Shown one piece after another: positions 36,701 to 47,031 of a stretch of DNA of 64,000 nt. The stretch comes from Carnegiea gigantea. Its lineage: Eukaryota; Streptophyta; Magnoliopsida; Caryophyllales; Cactaceae. Both the position numbers and the translations under genes were made by a program. The notes below the pieces were generated by a model. The model had not been told where the DNA came from, did no database searches, and was given only the letters and a program-made list of their open reading frames with translations. The stretch lies in the NCBI GenBank assembly GCA_029747015.1, contig JAKOGI010000444.1, forward strand, positions 470,501 through 534,500. The letters are read 5' to 3'. Each line of letters starts with the position of its first letter. Positions within the stretch are counted from its first letter, which is position 1.

Positions 36701-37093
36701 AGGCTTCCTTGTTGATAAAAAAAGCACCACAGGTATGGCTCATTTCCTTGGACCTTGTTTGGTATCTTGGGCAACCAAGAAACAACATTCAGTTGCATGT
36801 CCACAGCAGAAGCTGAATATGTTACAGCTGCTTCATGTTGTGCTCAATTACTGCGGATAAGACAACAACTCAAAGACTTTTGTGTTGACACTGGATGCAT
36901 ACCTATTTTTTGTGATAACACAAGTACAATTAATATTGCCAAAAATCCGTATCAACATAAAAGAACTAAACATATTGACATACGTCATCATTTCTTAAGA
37001 GACAATGTTGAAAAAGGGTTGATCTCAATGAATTTTTGTGCCACAGAAAACCAAATTGCTGATATATTCACCAAGGCGCTAAGTAGAGATTAA
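36580..37093 (+). pseudogene. Element C RNase H
   Basis: FVGYADADYAGFLVDKKSTT carries the opening Asp residues of copia RNase H. A shift near 36797 moves the frame to 36755-37093, with MSTAEAEYVTAASC, IFCDNTSTINIAKNP, HIDIRHHFLRDNVEKG and the closing ADIFTKALSRD. The end of this frame is the end of pol. Confidence 0.9.
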
Positions 37094-37409
37094 TTTGAGA
37101 AAAATAGACTTGAACTAGGTTTGATTGAAACAACCTAAGTACCCTGTTCTCTCCCCCTGTTTGTAACTTCCATAGGTTGAAGGTACAATGTGTTTAATAA
37201 AAATTGTTTGCAATCAATTCTGTGCTATTTTAGTATATGTGCATTCTTTGCAGCTGCTGGCATCCGTTTAAATTTAATATGATTGCCTTTATTATCTTGT
37301 TACCGTTGAATCTCCTCCAAGATCAAGCAGCAAGAACAGGTATGCTCCTTGGTTGTTAGTATGTGAAACAAGTTATGTCTAGCCTTTAAATTTTCCTCCT
37401 TCCCGAGGC
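37094..37409 (+). other. Element C pol-env spacer
   Basis: About 315 bp without a gene. It contains a pyrimidine-rich tract ending GCATTCTTTGCAG (to 37253) that looks like a splice acceptor, and AATAAAA near 37197. Confidence 0.6.
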
Positions 37410-38511
37410 ATGCGCGGGCGGCTAGTAATGATCTACCCGTTGTACCCTCGCAATAGAAAGACCTCTACTACTCCAGTCTCAAAATCAGCTAAACCCGAGA
37501 CTGCTTCTTCTGTTCCTCCCCCCAAAAGAGCCAAAAAGTCTACTGCCTCTCCTGTTTCTACCAAGATTGCGCATCTGCTTAAGCGCAATGTAGTTCGGGG
37601 GAAGATAGTGAGAGTTCAATCTTTCGAGGAACAGGGGTTGGGGGTGTTCCTACAGAAGCTGCGTGCCCAGAACTGGCTGGACCTCTTCACGAACACCCAG
37701 TTGGGGTGTTCTGTACCAGAATTGGCTGAGTTCTATGCCAATTGTGCTGTCACCGAAGGGGTGGTAACAAGTAAAATTGGTGATACACAGGTGCAATTTG
37801 ATGCACAAACTCTGGGTACGATTTTGGGTGTTCCCTCACTTGCTTTGATGTGTACGTGAGGGAGGATAAGTCTGTCCTAGGGACAGCCAGGCTGCTGGAG
37901 CTTTCACAGCAATTGAGTCAAAACCAGGGCCTGCAAACACCCACATCCGTGAAGAAGGGGGAGATGACCTCTCTGCACCAACTGCTCTTTATGTTTGTCA
38001 TAAAGAACATCACCCCAAGAGGTCAAGGTAGAAACCAGGCTGATGCTCTTGATCAGTGCCTGGTGGATCTTTTGGATAGGGAGGAACCCATCAACCTTCC
38101 AGTTCTAATGATCCGCCATATTGGGCGTATTGCAAACACCACCCGGGCACATAATCTTGGGTATGGTCTTCCACTGACGAGGTTTTTGAGCACTTTGGGA
38201 TAGAGCTCAAAAGGAGGGTGGCTGCTCAATTGATTGATGAGATAGGGAGTGACACCCTCATAGGGTGTGAATATACTTTGGCTGAGGGCTCGGTCTCCAA
38301 ACAGGGGAGCCGAACACCCAGACCTCCTGTTTCTAGGCGGTCATCAGTCAAAGTTGAGGCTGTTTTAGAGGATAACTCCCGCCTCAAGGATGAGCTCACA
38401 GCCATCAAGGCTGCCCTGGAAGAAGAGAAGGCGCTATCTGCCAAGCGTCATGAAGATCTCCTTGCCCTTCTCTCCTCCCTTGCTACCAAACTCCCTCCTT
38501 CGCAGCCATAA
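37410..38511 (+). pseudogene. Element C env-like ORF
   Basis: Three overlapping frames (37410-37859, 37850-38203, 38218-38511) form one gene between pol and the 3' LTR. The first has a basic, Ser/Pro-rich N terminus and then ELAEFYANCAVTEGVVTS and FDAQTLGTILGVPS, resembling the plant transposon protein domain often found in Sirevirus env-like ORFs. The last has a coiled-coil C terminus (LKDELTAIKAALEEEKAL). I see no clear signal peptide or transmembrane segment. Shifts near 37848 and 38205 break it. The role in plants is unknown; the name env-like is by position only. Confidence 0.8.
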
Positions 38512-38917
38512 TCAACCCTTGTAACCTGTTCTCATCGGATGTTCCCTAGAGTTCTCTTCCTCGTCTCTTTCTGTGTTTCATTTTTTTTGTATTGCACCTT
38601 CTGGACTTTCAATGACATATCTGGTTCTGTTATATCTTGCTTATCTCTTGCTATGTCTTATGTGATTCACTGGCAAACACCATGTTCTGCCTGTTGTTTG
38701 TGCCTTTTTAATGATGCCAAAAGGGGAAAGATAAGTGGACCATTGACCTAGGTTGAGTTGAACGGTTGAGTTATTAGTCTTTATACTTACATATGTTTTT
38801 TGACTTGACTGACCTAGCACTTGTGTGGATATATGTCAGCACTCAAGTCACTTACAAAGGCACTTACGAAAATAAAATCTTTTTCTTGTCAATATGGTCA
38901 CTTGGTTTGTCATCATC
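38512..38917 (+). other. Element C 3' noncoding region
   Basis: About 400 bp between the env-like ORF and the polypurine tract, T-rich at first. It contains a polypurine-like copy at 38719-38731. Confidence 0.6.
38719..38731 (+). other. Upstream polypurine-like copy in element C
   Basis: AAAAGGGGAAAGA within TGATGCCAAAAGGGGAAAGA, about 200 bp before the main polypurine tract, which has the related context CATCATCAAAAAGGGGGAAA. Sireviruses are known for multiplied polypurine-like motifs here. Confidence 0.6.
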
Positions 38918-38931
38918 AAAAAGGGGGAAAT
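38918..38931 (+). other. Element C polypurine tract
   Basis: AAAAAGGGGGAAAT immediately before the LTR start TGTTGAAC at 38932. Confidence 0.95.
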
Positions 38932-40541
38932 TGTTGAACTAACTGTATACAGTTTTGATGATAACAAATCCAAGTGTAGCACACTTGTTTGAGTAATGTT
39001 GTTCCAAATAAGCTCTCCAAACAGGTTCTACACAGTTGTTTGTATTGATCCTACTTACCTGTTCTGTCTACTAAATGTTGAGAACAAGTTTTAAGAACAG
39101 GTTCCAAGCTTCAGTGACACAAAGATCAGCACACAACAAATCTCGACAACAGCTGACTAAGTCTTAAAGACCAAGTTCCTACATTCAGCGATACAAGGTC
39201 ACCCGAGCAATCAAGGTGGCCAAGGTGTTTGGAGTTGCACATCCATCCTCAACAAGATGACTAATTCTTATAATAAGAAGTCTCGATTTGATTTAGGTTT
39301 TATCTTTTAGATTCTTGTTAATATGCCAATCTTGAAAGTCTCAATCTAACACTTCTTGAAACGGTTTTCGAGATTTGCTTCAGAACACCATTTCCAAACA
39401 ACCCTGCAAACAGGGTGCCTAGGGTGTTCCTGAAACTGCAGCGGCCACATCCGTTTTACCTGAAAATTTCTTTTGGTTGGCTGGCTGCTCTAAGAATCCT
39501 TTTATGAAATCCTAGGCTGATTAGTTAAGTTCTAAAAAGATTATTATTTATTATATATATGTAGCAGATTGCAAAACCATTTTTGCTAGAAATTTTTTCA
39601 AAATCCGAAAAATCTTTATTCCTTATTTTTAGGCCATGATTGATTCAAATTTTGAAACCAAGATTTTTATCCTTTTTGGGGCTAAATTACACGGCTATAT
39701 TAAGTGGCTAATCAGTTTTTATCCCGTGGGTATCAAATCTCTACATTTTAGGAGAATCTTATCTTCTTTGTTCCTAGCTGTTGGAAATCTGAAGAAATCG
39801 TCTAAGCTGCTAAAATCAGAAGATTTTTCTATCTTTTTTGAAGGAGTTAGCCATTGGGTTTGCTTGCTTAAATAAGAAAATCTTTTCACTCCTTTCGGCA
39901 GAGATACACAAGGGAAAAATCGATTTCTTTCACAAACACATTGAGATTTCTGGAGCTACATTTCAAAAGAAAAAACCGTGACAAGATTGTGCAAAAATTG
40001 AGCTTTCAAAACTATTGGCATGCTAGGACTTCATTGTACCTTACATCTGCTTAAGTCAGAAAGCACCCCAGTAAGGTGTTTTGTATCCTTGATCTCAGAT
40101 CAAAAGTGAGTGAGTGTGTCCTTAGTCGTGTGGACTTTGGACGTATCCAATCTAGAGAGATTTGGACGTGGTGTAACCTGTCTTAGAGAAGAAGGTTACG
40201 TGGGTTACAAGTTGTAACAAGGAGTGTTACTTTTGTAACGTGTTCAGCCCATTAGTGAAGTGGTTAAATCCTACACGAGGTAGGTCGTGGTTTTTCACAC
40301 CTCAGTTGGGCTAGAGGTGTTTTCCACGTAAAAATCGTGTGTGCTTTATTTCCACTTTTATCTACTTGATTTTCGCTTCTGAACCAATTGGGAACAGCCA
40401 CTGCAAACAAGGCCCAAGACTGTTCGTCATTCAGAAACAGTCTCTGCAATCAAGGTCTAAGGCTGTTTGTCAGTAAATAGGCGAAAATCGGATACCACAA
40501 TTCACCCCCCTCTTGTGGTCGTGTACTCTTAGAATTCAACA
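38932..40541 (+). repeat. Element C 3' LTR
   Basis: 1610 bp, partner of 30408-32015, ending TTCAACA and followed by AGTAT. Confidence 0.95.
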
Positions 40542-40546
40542 AGTAT

Positions 40547-40707
40547 ATCAAAGATGCAAAGCAAACCCAGACTTGGCTTTGATGCTTATGCATCGAAACT
40601 TCCCTTCTTCAAAAGGATTTGCCCTTAAATCCTAGTGACCAAGTGGAAGATCGTGAAGTACTATAAACCAAAAGATTGGAGGACCTCTTTGAACCCATTA
40701 ATAGTGC
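40547..40707. other. Ancestral spacer between elements C and D
   Basis: 161 bp of pre-insertion sequence, bounded left by the C duplication (AGTAT) and right by the D duplication (TAAGG). It joins 30402 on one side and 53081 on the other. No feature recognised. Confidence 0.8.
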
Positions 40708-40779
40708 TAAGGTGTAAAACCTCGAAAAAGCAAATTAGGAGACCTAGTGACGTAGACCAACCCTCGTAATCTAAGTCGT

Positions 40780-40788
40780 TATAAATAG
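40780..40788 (+). promoter_or_regulatory. TATA-like box near the edge of element D LTR
   Basis: TATAAATAG, 68 bp from the LTR start and conserved in the 3' LTR at 50117-50125. If it is the promoter, U3 is only about 100 bp and the leader is very long. Confidence 0.45.
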
Positions 40789-41035
40789 TTTTCGCTACGT
40801 GTTGTCTTTTGAAACTTTATTTCAATGATGGAAAAAAAACAATTTATGTTCCATCCAGGTTATTTTGTTCCTTTCCTTCGATTGAAATATTTTCGTATTC
40901 TGCTTCATACTGCAACTATTTATTGCTTTAATTTATTTTCCCCTCCTATTTATTTTATTTTGAAATTCAACTTTTCCCTCCTAAATTACCCAAATCAACC
41001 ATAGGAAAAAAATATGGCATTTCTTCTCTTTTAAA

Positions 41036-41138
41036 TCCCTTTCCTTTTTTTTTCTTCTTTCTTTTTCCTTCCTTTTCTTTTTTTTTTCCCTTTCTCCTTT
41101 CCTTTTCTTTCTCTTGTTTTTCTTTCCTAAAATTTCCC
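41036..41138 (+). repeat. Pyrimidine tract in element D LTR
   Basis: About 100 bp almost wholly C and T, with runs of T broken by CC. It is conserved at about 50365-50460 in the other LTR. Confidence 0.8.
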
Positions 41139-43064
41139 CCTTTTTTCCATGAAAACCCCCCCTTTTCATTAACTCTAGCATGAAGAACCCCCCTTTTTCA
41201 TTAACCCTAGCGTGAAAACCCCCCTTAGTATACTTCTCTCTCTCTTCCTCTTCTCTCTCTTGTTCTCAACCACGTCGGCCATCACCACTGCTACTGGCAC
41301 GCCACCGCCACCAGCTCCCGGCACTCCACCGCCACTAGCTCCCTCTCGTTTCCCTTAGTAAGAAACGTCATGCATGGGTGAAACCTTAGTCCTGTGCTCT
41401 TCTTTGCACCCAGAACTTTAGCGCTTATTATTTTTTTGTACGATTTTGTTTTGAGATTCAAGATATTGGTTTTAAAGAGAGCTTTGCATGATTTTCAAAT
41501 TCGAACCTCAAAAAGGGAGATGATTTCATTACTACTTTTTTGGGTTTACATCATGTTAAGTGCATGGTGGTATTTTTTTTGTGTTCTTAACATGAATTTT
41601 AACATCTTTCATGACTTGGATGACTTGGGGTGAGATTAACATAGTCAGGATTCATGGATAATGGGTCACGAGTATGAGGAATGTGGATGTTAAGTAAAAA
41701 GATTGGGTTTTGGAATGAGGCTCGATGAGAACCTGCCACTGTGAAGGACAAAAAATTTAATGTGATTTTAAAACAATTGTTTCTATCGGTATTCAGGTCC
41801 AAAACTCACCAAATTTTAAGGGTAGATAGGTCAAGGCATTTTCTACACTACGCCTTTTGAATCATTAAATTTCAATGTGTAACGAGAGAGTTATGCCTAT
41901 TCATTGGAGACTGTTGGGACTGGGGTAGTTAAGGATAGTTTGCATGTTTTAGGATTTTTGGCCTAGATACAGAGAGGATTAGTAAGAATACAAAACATAA
42001 AAGTTATAGAGGACACGCTCCTCTTTCTAGAATGGGCAAGAGTTGGCATTTTGGATGTTAGATGTGAAATTTATGGGGCTAGAAAATTTGGCTAGGAAAT
42101 CTAAGCTGAGTCTGCTGGGCTAGAGTGTAGGCTACAGTTATGGCCACTTTGAAAATTCACCTAGGATGGGTCTACAAACAAAACACCACTAAAGTTTTGA
42201 AGTGGATACCTCTAGATGTCTTGTATAATGTAGTTTTAGAATTGGCCCGATTGGGCTAGCATAGCCCAAGTTGTAACCAATTTACGTTGGACTATCCAGA
42301 CCCAGACAGTTAGTGATATTCCTTAAATAAGTACGAAAACAATCTAGCTCGGGATAGAACCAGGAGAAACCCTAAACATGAAAGCGGTAGGGGATGACTC
42401 AAAGTCTCTGGATTAGGCTAGAAGTTTTAAATTGGACATTGGGACTAGAAGTTAGGGACTCTGGAAGGGGGCCTAGACTCTACCCCAATCTAAACCCTAG
42501 AGTGGGCTTGGATGGGGGGCCCTAAAAGCATGGGTAAATTCTTATAAAAAAATTATTAGAAGAAAGAAAAGACCAGGGGGTAATTTATTTAAGTTAGACT
42601 GAGTGTGGGCTTTGCGTTGGCCTAGGTGCGGAGCAGTAATATCGGAATAGTAACCGAACCCATAACTTGTACGGTACCCAGGTAACAATCATGCCTTAAC
42701 CCTTCCCCATGTTGGTTGCAACTGTACGTGCATTGAATATGGTAAGAACTATCTCGTTTACTGAGCTAAAGGAATGATAGCATGAATTAACTGAATGTAA
42801 CTACGTAATAGAATCTACATGATGTGATATGCTATGAAATTGAGACCTTGTCATGTTTTGTTGGAAATTCCTGCGTTACTGTGGTGGTGGTGTCACTGGG
42901 GGAAATGGCTGGGGTTGAATGAACTTATTTGTGCTAAATCGACCTTTAATAAGGAGAAACGAAATAAATAACTGTGAAGGCTGTATTGGGTGAGATGTTA
43001 ATCGAACTGTGCTGATTAAAGGGCATTAGCCTTCCCCGGGAAATTAGTGCATGCATAGGAGCGG

Positions 43065-43160
43065 CCACGTGTTCTACTAAGACGTGGGCTAGGTTAGCGG
43101 TAACCACCCCTGTCGGTGGTAGGCCAGGAAAGGGCTAGCAGTAACCGCTTGAGTAGCGGT
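43065..43160 (+). other. Three consecutive stem-loops in element D 5' LTR
   Basis: Stem 1: CCACGT (43065-43070) with ACGTGG (43082-43087). Stem 2: ACCACC (43103-43108) with GGTGGT (43115-43120). Stem 3: ACCGCT (43144-43149) with AGCGGT (43155-43160). Stems 2 and 3 share the flanks GTA and AGGCCAGGAA but differ in sequence, as if pairing were maintained. Confidence 0.6.
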
Positions 43161-43755
43161 AGGCCAGGAACGAGTTAAGCGGCTGCGTTGAACTAAAGTG
43201 CAGGCCATGAGACCCAGTGAGGTCGCTCACCTAAAATCTGACGGCTGTATTTTGGATCATGAATCATGAAATTTCATCTCTAAGTGCTGGTAACCGTGGA
43301 AGGCTATATTAATGTGAAATGTGTCTTGGGAGTCTTGCTGTTTTTTCCTATCCCCCTTAAAATGTTTTCAAAATGAATTTGTGTACGTAGTTGACTGTTA
43401 GGGGTGATTGTTTACTGAGTTTATCTCACTTTTATAGATTTTTTTTATTTTCAGGTGATTTAGTCGTGCATAGGGCTGGGGAACTGAAAGTAGAGCGAGG
43501 CCCAAACGCCTAAGTCAAAGAAGATGGAAGTTTAGTTGTTAGGACAAAGTTATATGAACATTGGTTGAATTAGTTGTTGTTATGAAAGTTTGAACGATGT
43601 GGGGATTGAAACATTATTAAAAATTGTTATTTGACATCCAGCCTGGCATTTCTAAGAAGGGAATATGGCGGTAACACCCCAAATAGGTTCCGCTACCACA
43701 TAGGATTAAAATTAGTAAATAAGAACTGAAATTAGAATTTCAGGGTGTTACAAAG

Positions 43756-43767
43756 TGGTATAAGAGC
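43756..43767 (+). other. Element D primer binding site (initiator tRNA-Met)
   Basis: TGGTATAAGAGC, one change from TGGTATCAGAGC, 3 nt after the LTR. Confidence 0.92.
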
Positions 43768-43955
43768 TTAGGTTAACTGACCTGAAAGCTCGCCTAAAAG
43801 ATTGTAAAGTTAAGGACTAAAACTGGTAGACTTAAGGACCATACGGAGAGTGAGTGTAGTACGGGGAAGGGCTGCATACATCTGCATATAGTACTAAATG
43901 AATGCATGATTGTGGGTTGGATGCAAATCTTATATGTACTTACTTTGTATTAGGA

Positions 43956-44928
43956 ATGGAGGATACCCGGCACTGTGGTTGTGTAGAAGGTCCTTATCTA
44001 CATGACCGGTTAGCTAAGGAGCCAGGGAAGAATGTGTTGGACCACATATGACATATGAGGGGGGTATTAGCCCGATACTTAGATGATAAGCCCACTAATT
44101 GCTTAGCGATTGAGAATAACCGAGTCGTCTTCCTGTTGCTGACCTTGAAGGGGGACCCTGAGTGGCGCTATCAAGTGGATGAGCTGCACCCCCGGGCTCG
44201 TGATCCCCGCCCGTGGGGGAGGTGCTGTTGGTGCGACTGGGAGCCTATGGGGATGGATATAGATGACCTAATAGACTACTTGAGACTGGAGGGACCCCAT
44301 GACCTAGAGCGTATTCCCACAGCTAGTGAAGAGGATGCCCCACCCCCGGGAGATGAGCTTAAAGATGAGGAGGGAGACAATAGGGAAGAAGGAGATGACC
44401 CTACTAAGGCGGGACCAATAGAGGAGGTGAACCCTGAGGAAGACCCTGGCGACGGGGAACCAATAGAGGAGGGAGATCTCGAGGAGGACCCTGAGGAGGA
44501 ACCGAGCGAGGGGGAACCAACGGAGGAGGAAGATCCTGAGGAGGACCTCAAGGAAGATTTCAAGTGAGGGACAACTCATGGGAAGTGAAGACCTCAAGGG
44601 AGACTCCAGTGAGTGCGAGATAGAGCAGGTCGAGGGAGAGAGTCCCGGGAGAGACCATGAGGAGGAAAGGAGGGAGTTCATTATGCAGGATGACCAAACC
44701 GGGGGACCTGAGAGCTTGGGAGTAGGGATAGATTCTGATTCTGTGAAGAGGAGGGGTGAGTTTGTGACCGAGATGACTCGCTGGAAGCAGGGCAGATGTG
44801 GTCGGATGTGTAGGGATACTTGTCCACTGGACGCCCCCGACCAGTGGCAGCTCATAGGAGTTAGAAGGCTTGTGGTTCTTTCTTATTTCGTTAGGGCAAT
44901 GTTGTTAGTTGTCTTTCTGATTCTGTGA
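43956..44928 (+). pseudogene. Element D pre-gag ORF with acidic tail, unknown function
   Basis: An extra gene between primer site and gag. The frame from ATG 43956 (MEDTRHCGCVEGPYLHDRL) meets TGA at 44049-44051, then continues as 44055-44567: RVVFLLLTLKGDPEWRYQVD, a CCWCDWEP cysteine cluster, IDDLIDYLRLEGPHDLERIP, then about 80 residues rich in Glu, Asp, Pro and Gly with repeated EEDPEE and GEPIEE units. A further acidic frame, 44578-44928, ends EMTRWKQGRCGRMCRD and a hydrophobic tail; a shift likely joined it to the first. I do not recognise the protein. Extra ORFs before gag are known in Ogre/Tat elements but I do not know one in Tekay. Confidence 0.65.
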
Positions 44929-45245
44929 TGTAATGAAAAGTACTAGTGTGGAACACTTATGATGTTGGAATTTTTTTTCTGCAATAAAATTTCCCCGAAT
45001 CATCTGAATATCAGTGTTTCTGTTGTGAAAGATGTGAATTTTGTGAACATGATGCCTATATGATATGAAATGAATGAGTACGTGATGAAGTGAATGTACC
45101 ACATGGATGTGGTGAAATGCTGAAATTGAACATATGTTAAGCGATGCCTGATGCACTAGTATGTACTGTGTTATTGAACCCCAGAAGTAGGTAGGAAATG
45201 AACTATTAAGAAGGGAGCTAAACCCAACTTATTTCCCCAAATAGG

Positions 45246-46482
45246 ATGGCAGGAAACAATAACGAATCTTAAACCGGATCTTACCATGCTACGAGAGCCC
45301 CTGGGAATCAGAAGGTTAACATGTCGGCCCTCCGGGAACGGTTGGAAGCCCTGCGTCCTAGGAATGGGAATGGGTCTTGCACCCAGGTGAACGAGACCAA
45401 TCCGCCTATTGGATCTGAACTCACCAACTTATTGCTATTGGAGATGCTACAGAAACAAGGGGAGCAGCTACAACTCCAGAACGAGCAGTGGCAGAGGCTA
45501 ATGGAGGCTCGGGAGAAAAGGTTTGAGGAGGATAACTCCTATATGTTCAAGAGATTCACGAACCATCACCCACCCACCTACAATGGCACTCCCGACCCTA
45601 AGGCTTTTGAGGAATGGATTAGGGCTATGGAGAAGCTGTTCGATGCACTCTAATGCCCTGAGGAGTGGAAGGTGGGTTTCGCCGTATTCTATTTGAAAGA
45701 CAAGGCTAACTTATGGTGGGCCATGGTGAGATAGAGACAAGAACCCAGATTTGATTGGAACAAGTTTAAGGAAATAATCAAGGATCATTTCTACCCTATC
45801 TAGCTCCAAACGGCCAAGGAGGGTGAGTTCATGCAACTGCAGCAGGGGAATCTGAGCGTACTTGAGTACGCCTCCAAATTTATGGAGCTCTCATGATTTT
45901 CCCCAGCCTTTATAGTTGACGAAAGGCTGAAGATGAACCAGTTCAAGGCCGAGCTGAACCCCACCATAAAAGAGAGGATGGCAGTACATCAGTACGTCTC
46001 CTACGTTGACCTATATGACACTACGGTCAATGTAGAGGGGGCAATGAAAGAGCAGAGTAACTATTTTAATGAGCAGCGGGGAACCAAGAGGAAAGGAGAT
46101 AACCGGGGCAACTTCCAACTGCAAGAGAAGTATCGTCAGCCTGCCGGGAATCAGTACTCGAATGGTATTAATAGGGCAGGCCAGCGCCCTAATACACTGC
46201 CGAAGGTAACCTGCAATATTTGTGGGAAGCTGGGTCACTATGCCAGAGAATACCGCTCAGTGAACAGGTGTTTTCGTTGTGGAAGCCCTCAACATCAGGT
46301 TCGAGACTGCTCACTTCCTCTACCTCCTACTAGACAAGGGCAAGGGCAAGGGTCGAGGGCAAGGGCAGCGACCCCAGCAGCCATATCAGAATAGGGGAAG
46401 GCAGGCGGCCTACCCCAATCAGCAGAACCGGGCACCTCAGCAAGCTCAATCCCGACCACCCAACCAACCGCACTGGAACTAA
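45246..46482 (+). pseudogene. Element D gag
   Basis: The likely start is ATG 45246 (MAGNNNES, then TAA at 45270-45272). The same frame continues at 45321 with MSALRERLEALRPRNGNG. HHPPTYNGTPDPKAFEEWI and FAVFYLKDKANLWW are the Gag capsid-like region. Further in-frame stops lie at 45651, near 45732, near 45801 and near 45894. Two zinc knuckles follow: CNICGKLGHYAREY, whose last Cys is Tyr, and CFRCGSPQHQVRDC, complete. A frameshift near 46340 precedes a Gln/Pro/Arg-rich end in another frame (NRAPQQAQSRPPNQPHWN). Gag would form particles; this copy cannot. Confidence 0.9.
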
Positions 46483-47031
46483 GGGGGCAGAGTCTATGTT
46501 ATGCGAAAGGAGGAAGCAGAGGATGCTCCTAACGTTGTGACGTGTACTTTCTCTCTCCTAACTCAGCCAGTAGATGTTTTGTTTGATTTGGATGCCACAC
46601 ACTCCTTTATTTCTGTTAAGCTAGTTGAAAAATTAGGACTAATCCCCACCCGTAAATCTCCATTGCTATCTGTGACTCTCCCTAATGGGAAGACTGTGAC
46701 GTATGAGGAACTATACGAGGGTTGCCCTATTGGAACGTATGAATGTGAATTCCTAATGGACCTATACAGGTTTGAGTTAACTGATTTTGGGGTTATCTTA
46801 GAGATAGACTGGTTAGCTAAGCATCAGGCTTAGATAGATTGCCTATGGTGAAAAATCACCCTGAAGGGGCCTAATAGGGAGTGGGTAGTGCATAGGGGCC
46901 AAGGACCCAGAATAGGAGTGAAATTGGTGTTGGTGATGAAGGCTCACAAGTTGTCAGGCAAAGGATACCAGGGATTCTTCTGTCATGTAATGAGAACCGA
47001 GGATACGGAACCTTCCTAGGAAGATATCCTC
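46483..47031 (+). pseudogene. Element D protease
   Basis: 46501-46833 reads NVVTCTFSLLTQPVDVLFDL, then DATHSFISVKLVEKLGL, the Tekay-type aspartic protease. The active site is DLDA where a Gly would normally follow, so it is probably inactive. LTDFGVILEIDWLAKHQ is the C-terminal block. TAG at 46831 and TGA near 46849 interrupt it before the linker ends near 47018 with another TAG. Confidence 0.88.

Larger units (their letters stand above)
30408..40541 (+). mobile_element. Element C: Ty1/copia (SIRE/Maximus-like) retrotransposon
   Basis: Two long, almost identical LTRs flank gag-PR-IN-RT-RH in copia order plus a further ORF before the 3' LTR, as in Sireviruses. LTR edges are TGTTGAA...TTCAACA. 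The target duplication is a perfect AGTAT (30403-30407, 40542-40546). The primer site is TGGTATCAGAGC. Total length 10,134 bp. By eye the LTRs differ by about 2 percent, so insertion is recent. The coding region carries several stops and frameshifts although most catalytic residues are intact. Confidence 0.95.
40713..43752 (+). repeat. Element D 5' LTR
   Basis: 3040 bp, TGTAAAACCTCG to GGGTGTTACA. It includes an early TATA-like box, a long pyrimidine tract and a run of stem-loops near 43065-43160. Confidence 0.95.

Noticed and set aside
40981..41181. Minus-strand Lys-rich frame
   Set aside because: Same pyrimidine tract in the other LTR, simple-sequence translation.
44304..44855. Minus-strand frame of 183 codons (Ser-rich)
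   Set aside because: It is the antisense shadow of the acidic pre-gag ORF; low-complexity Ser/Leu content arises from the repeats.
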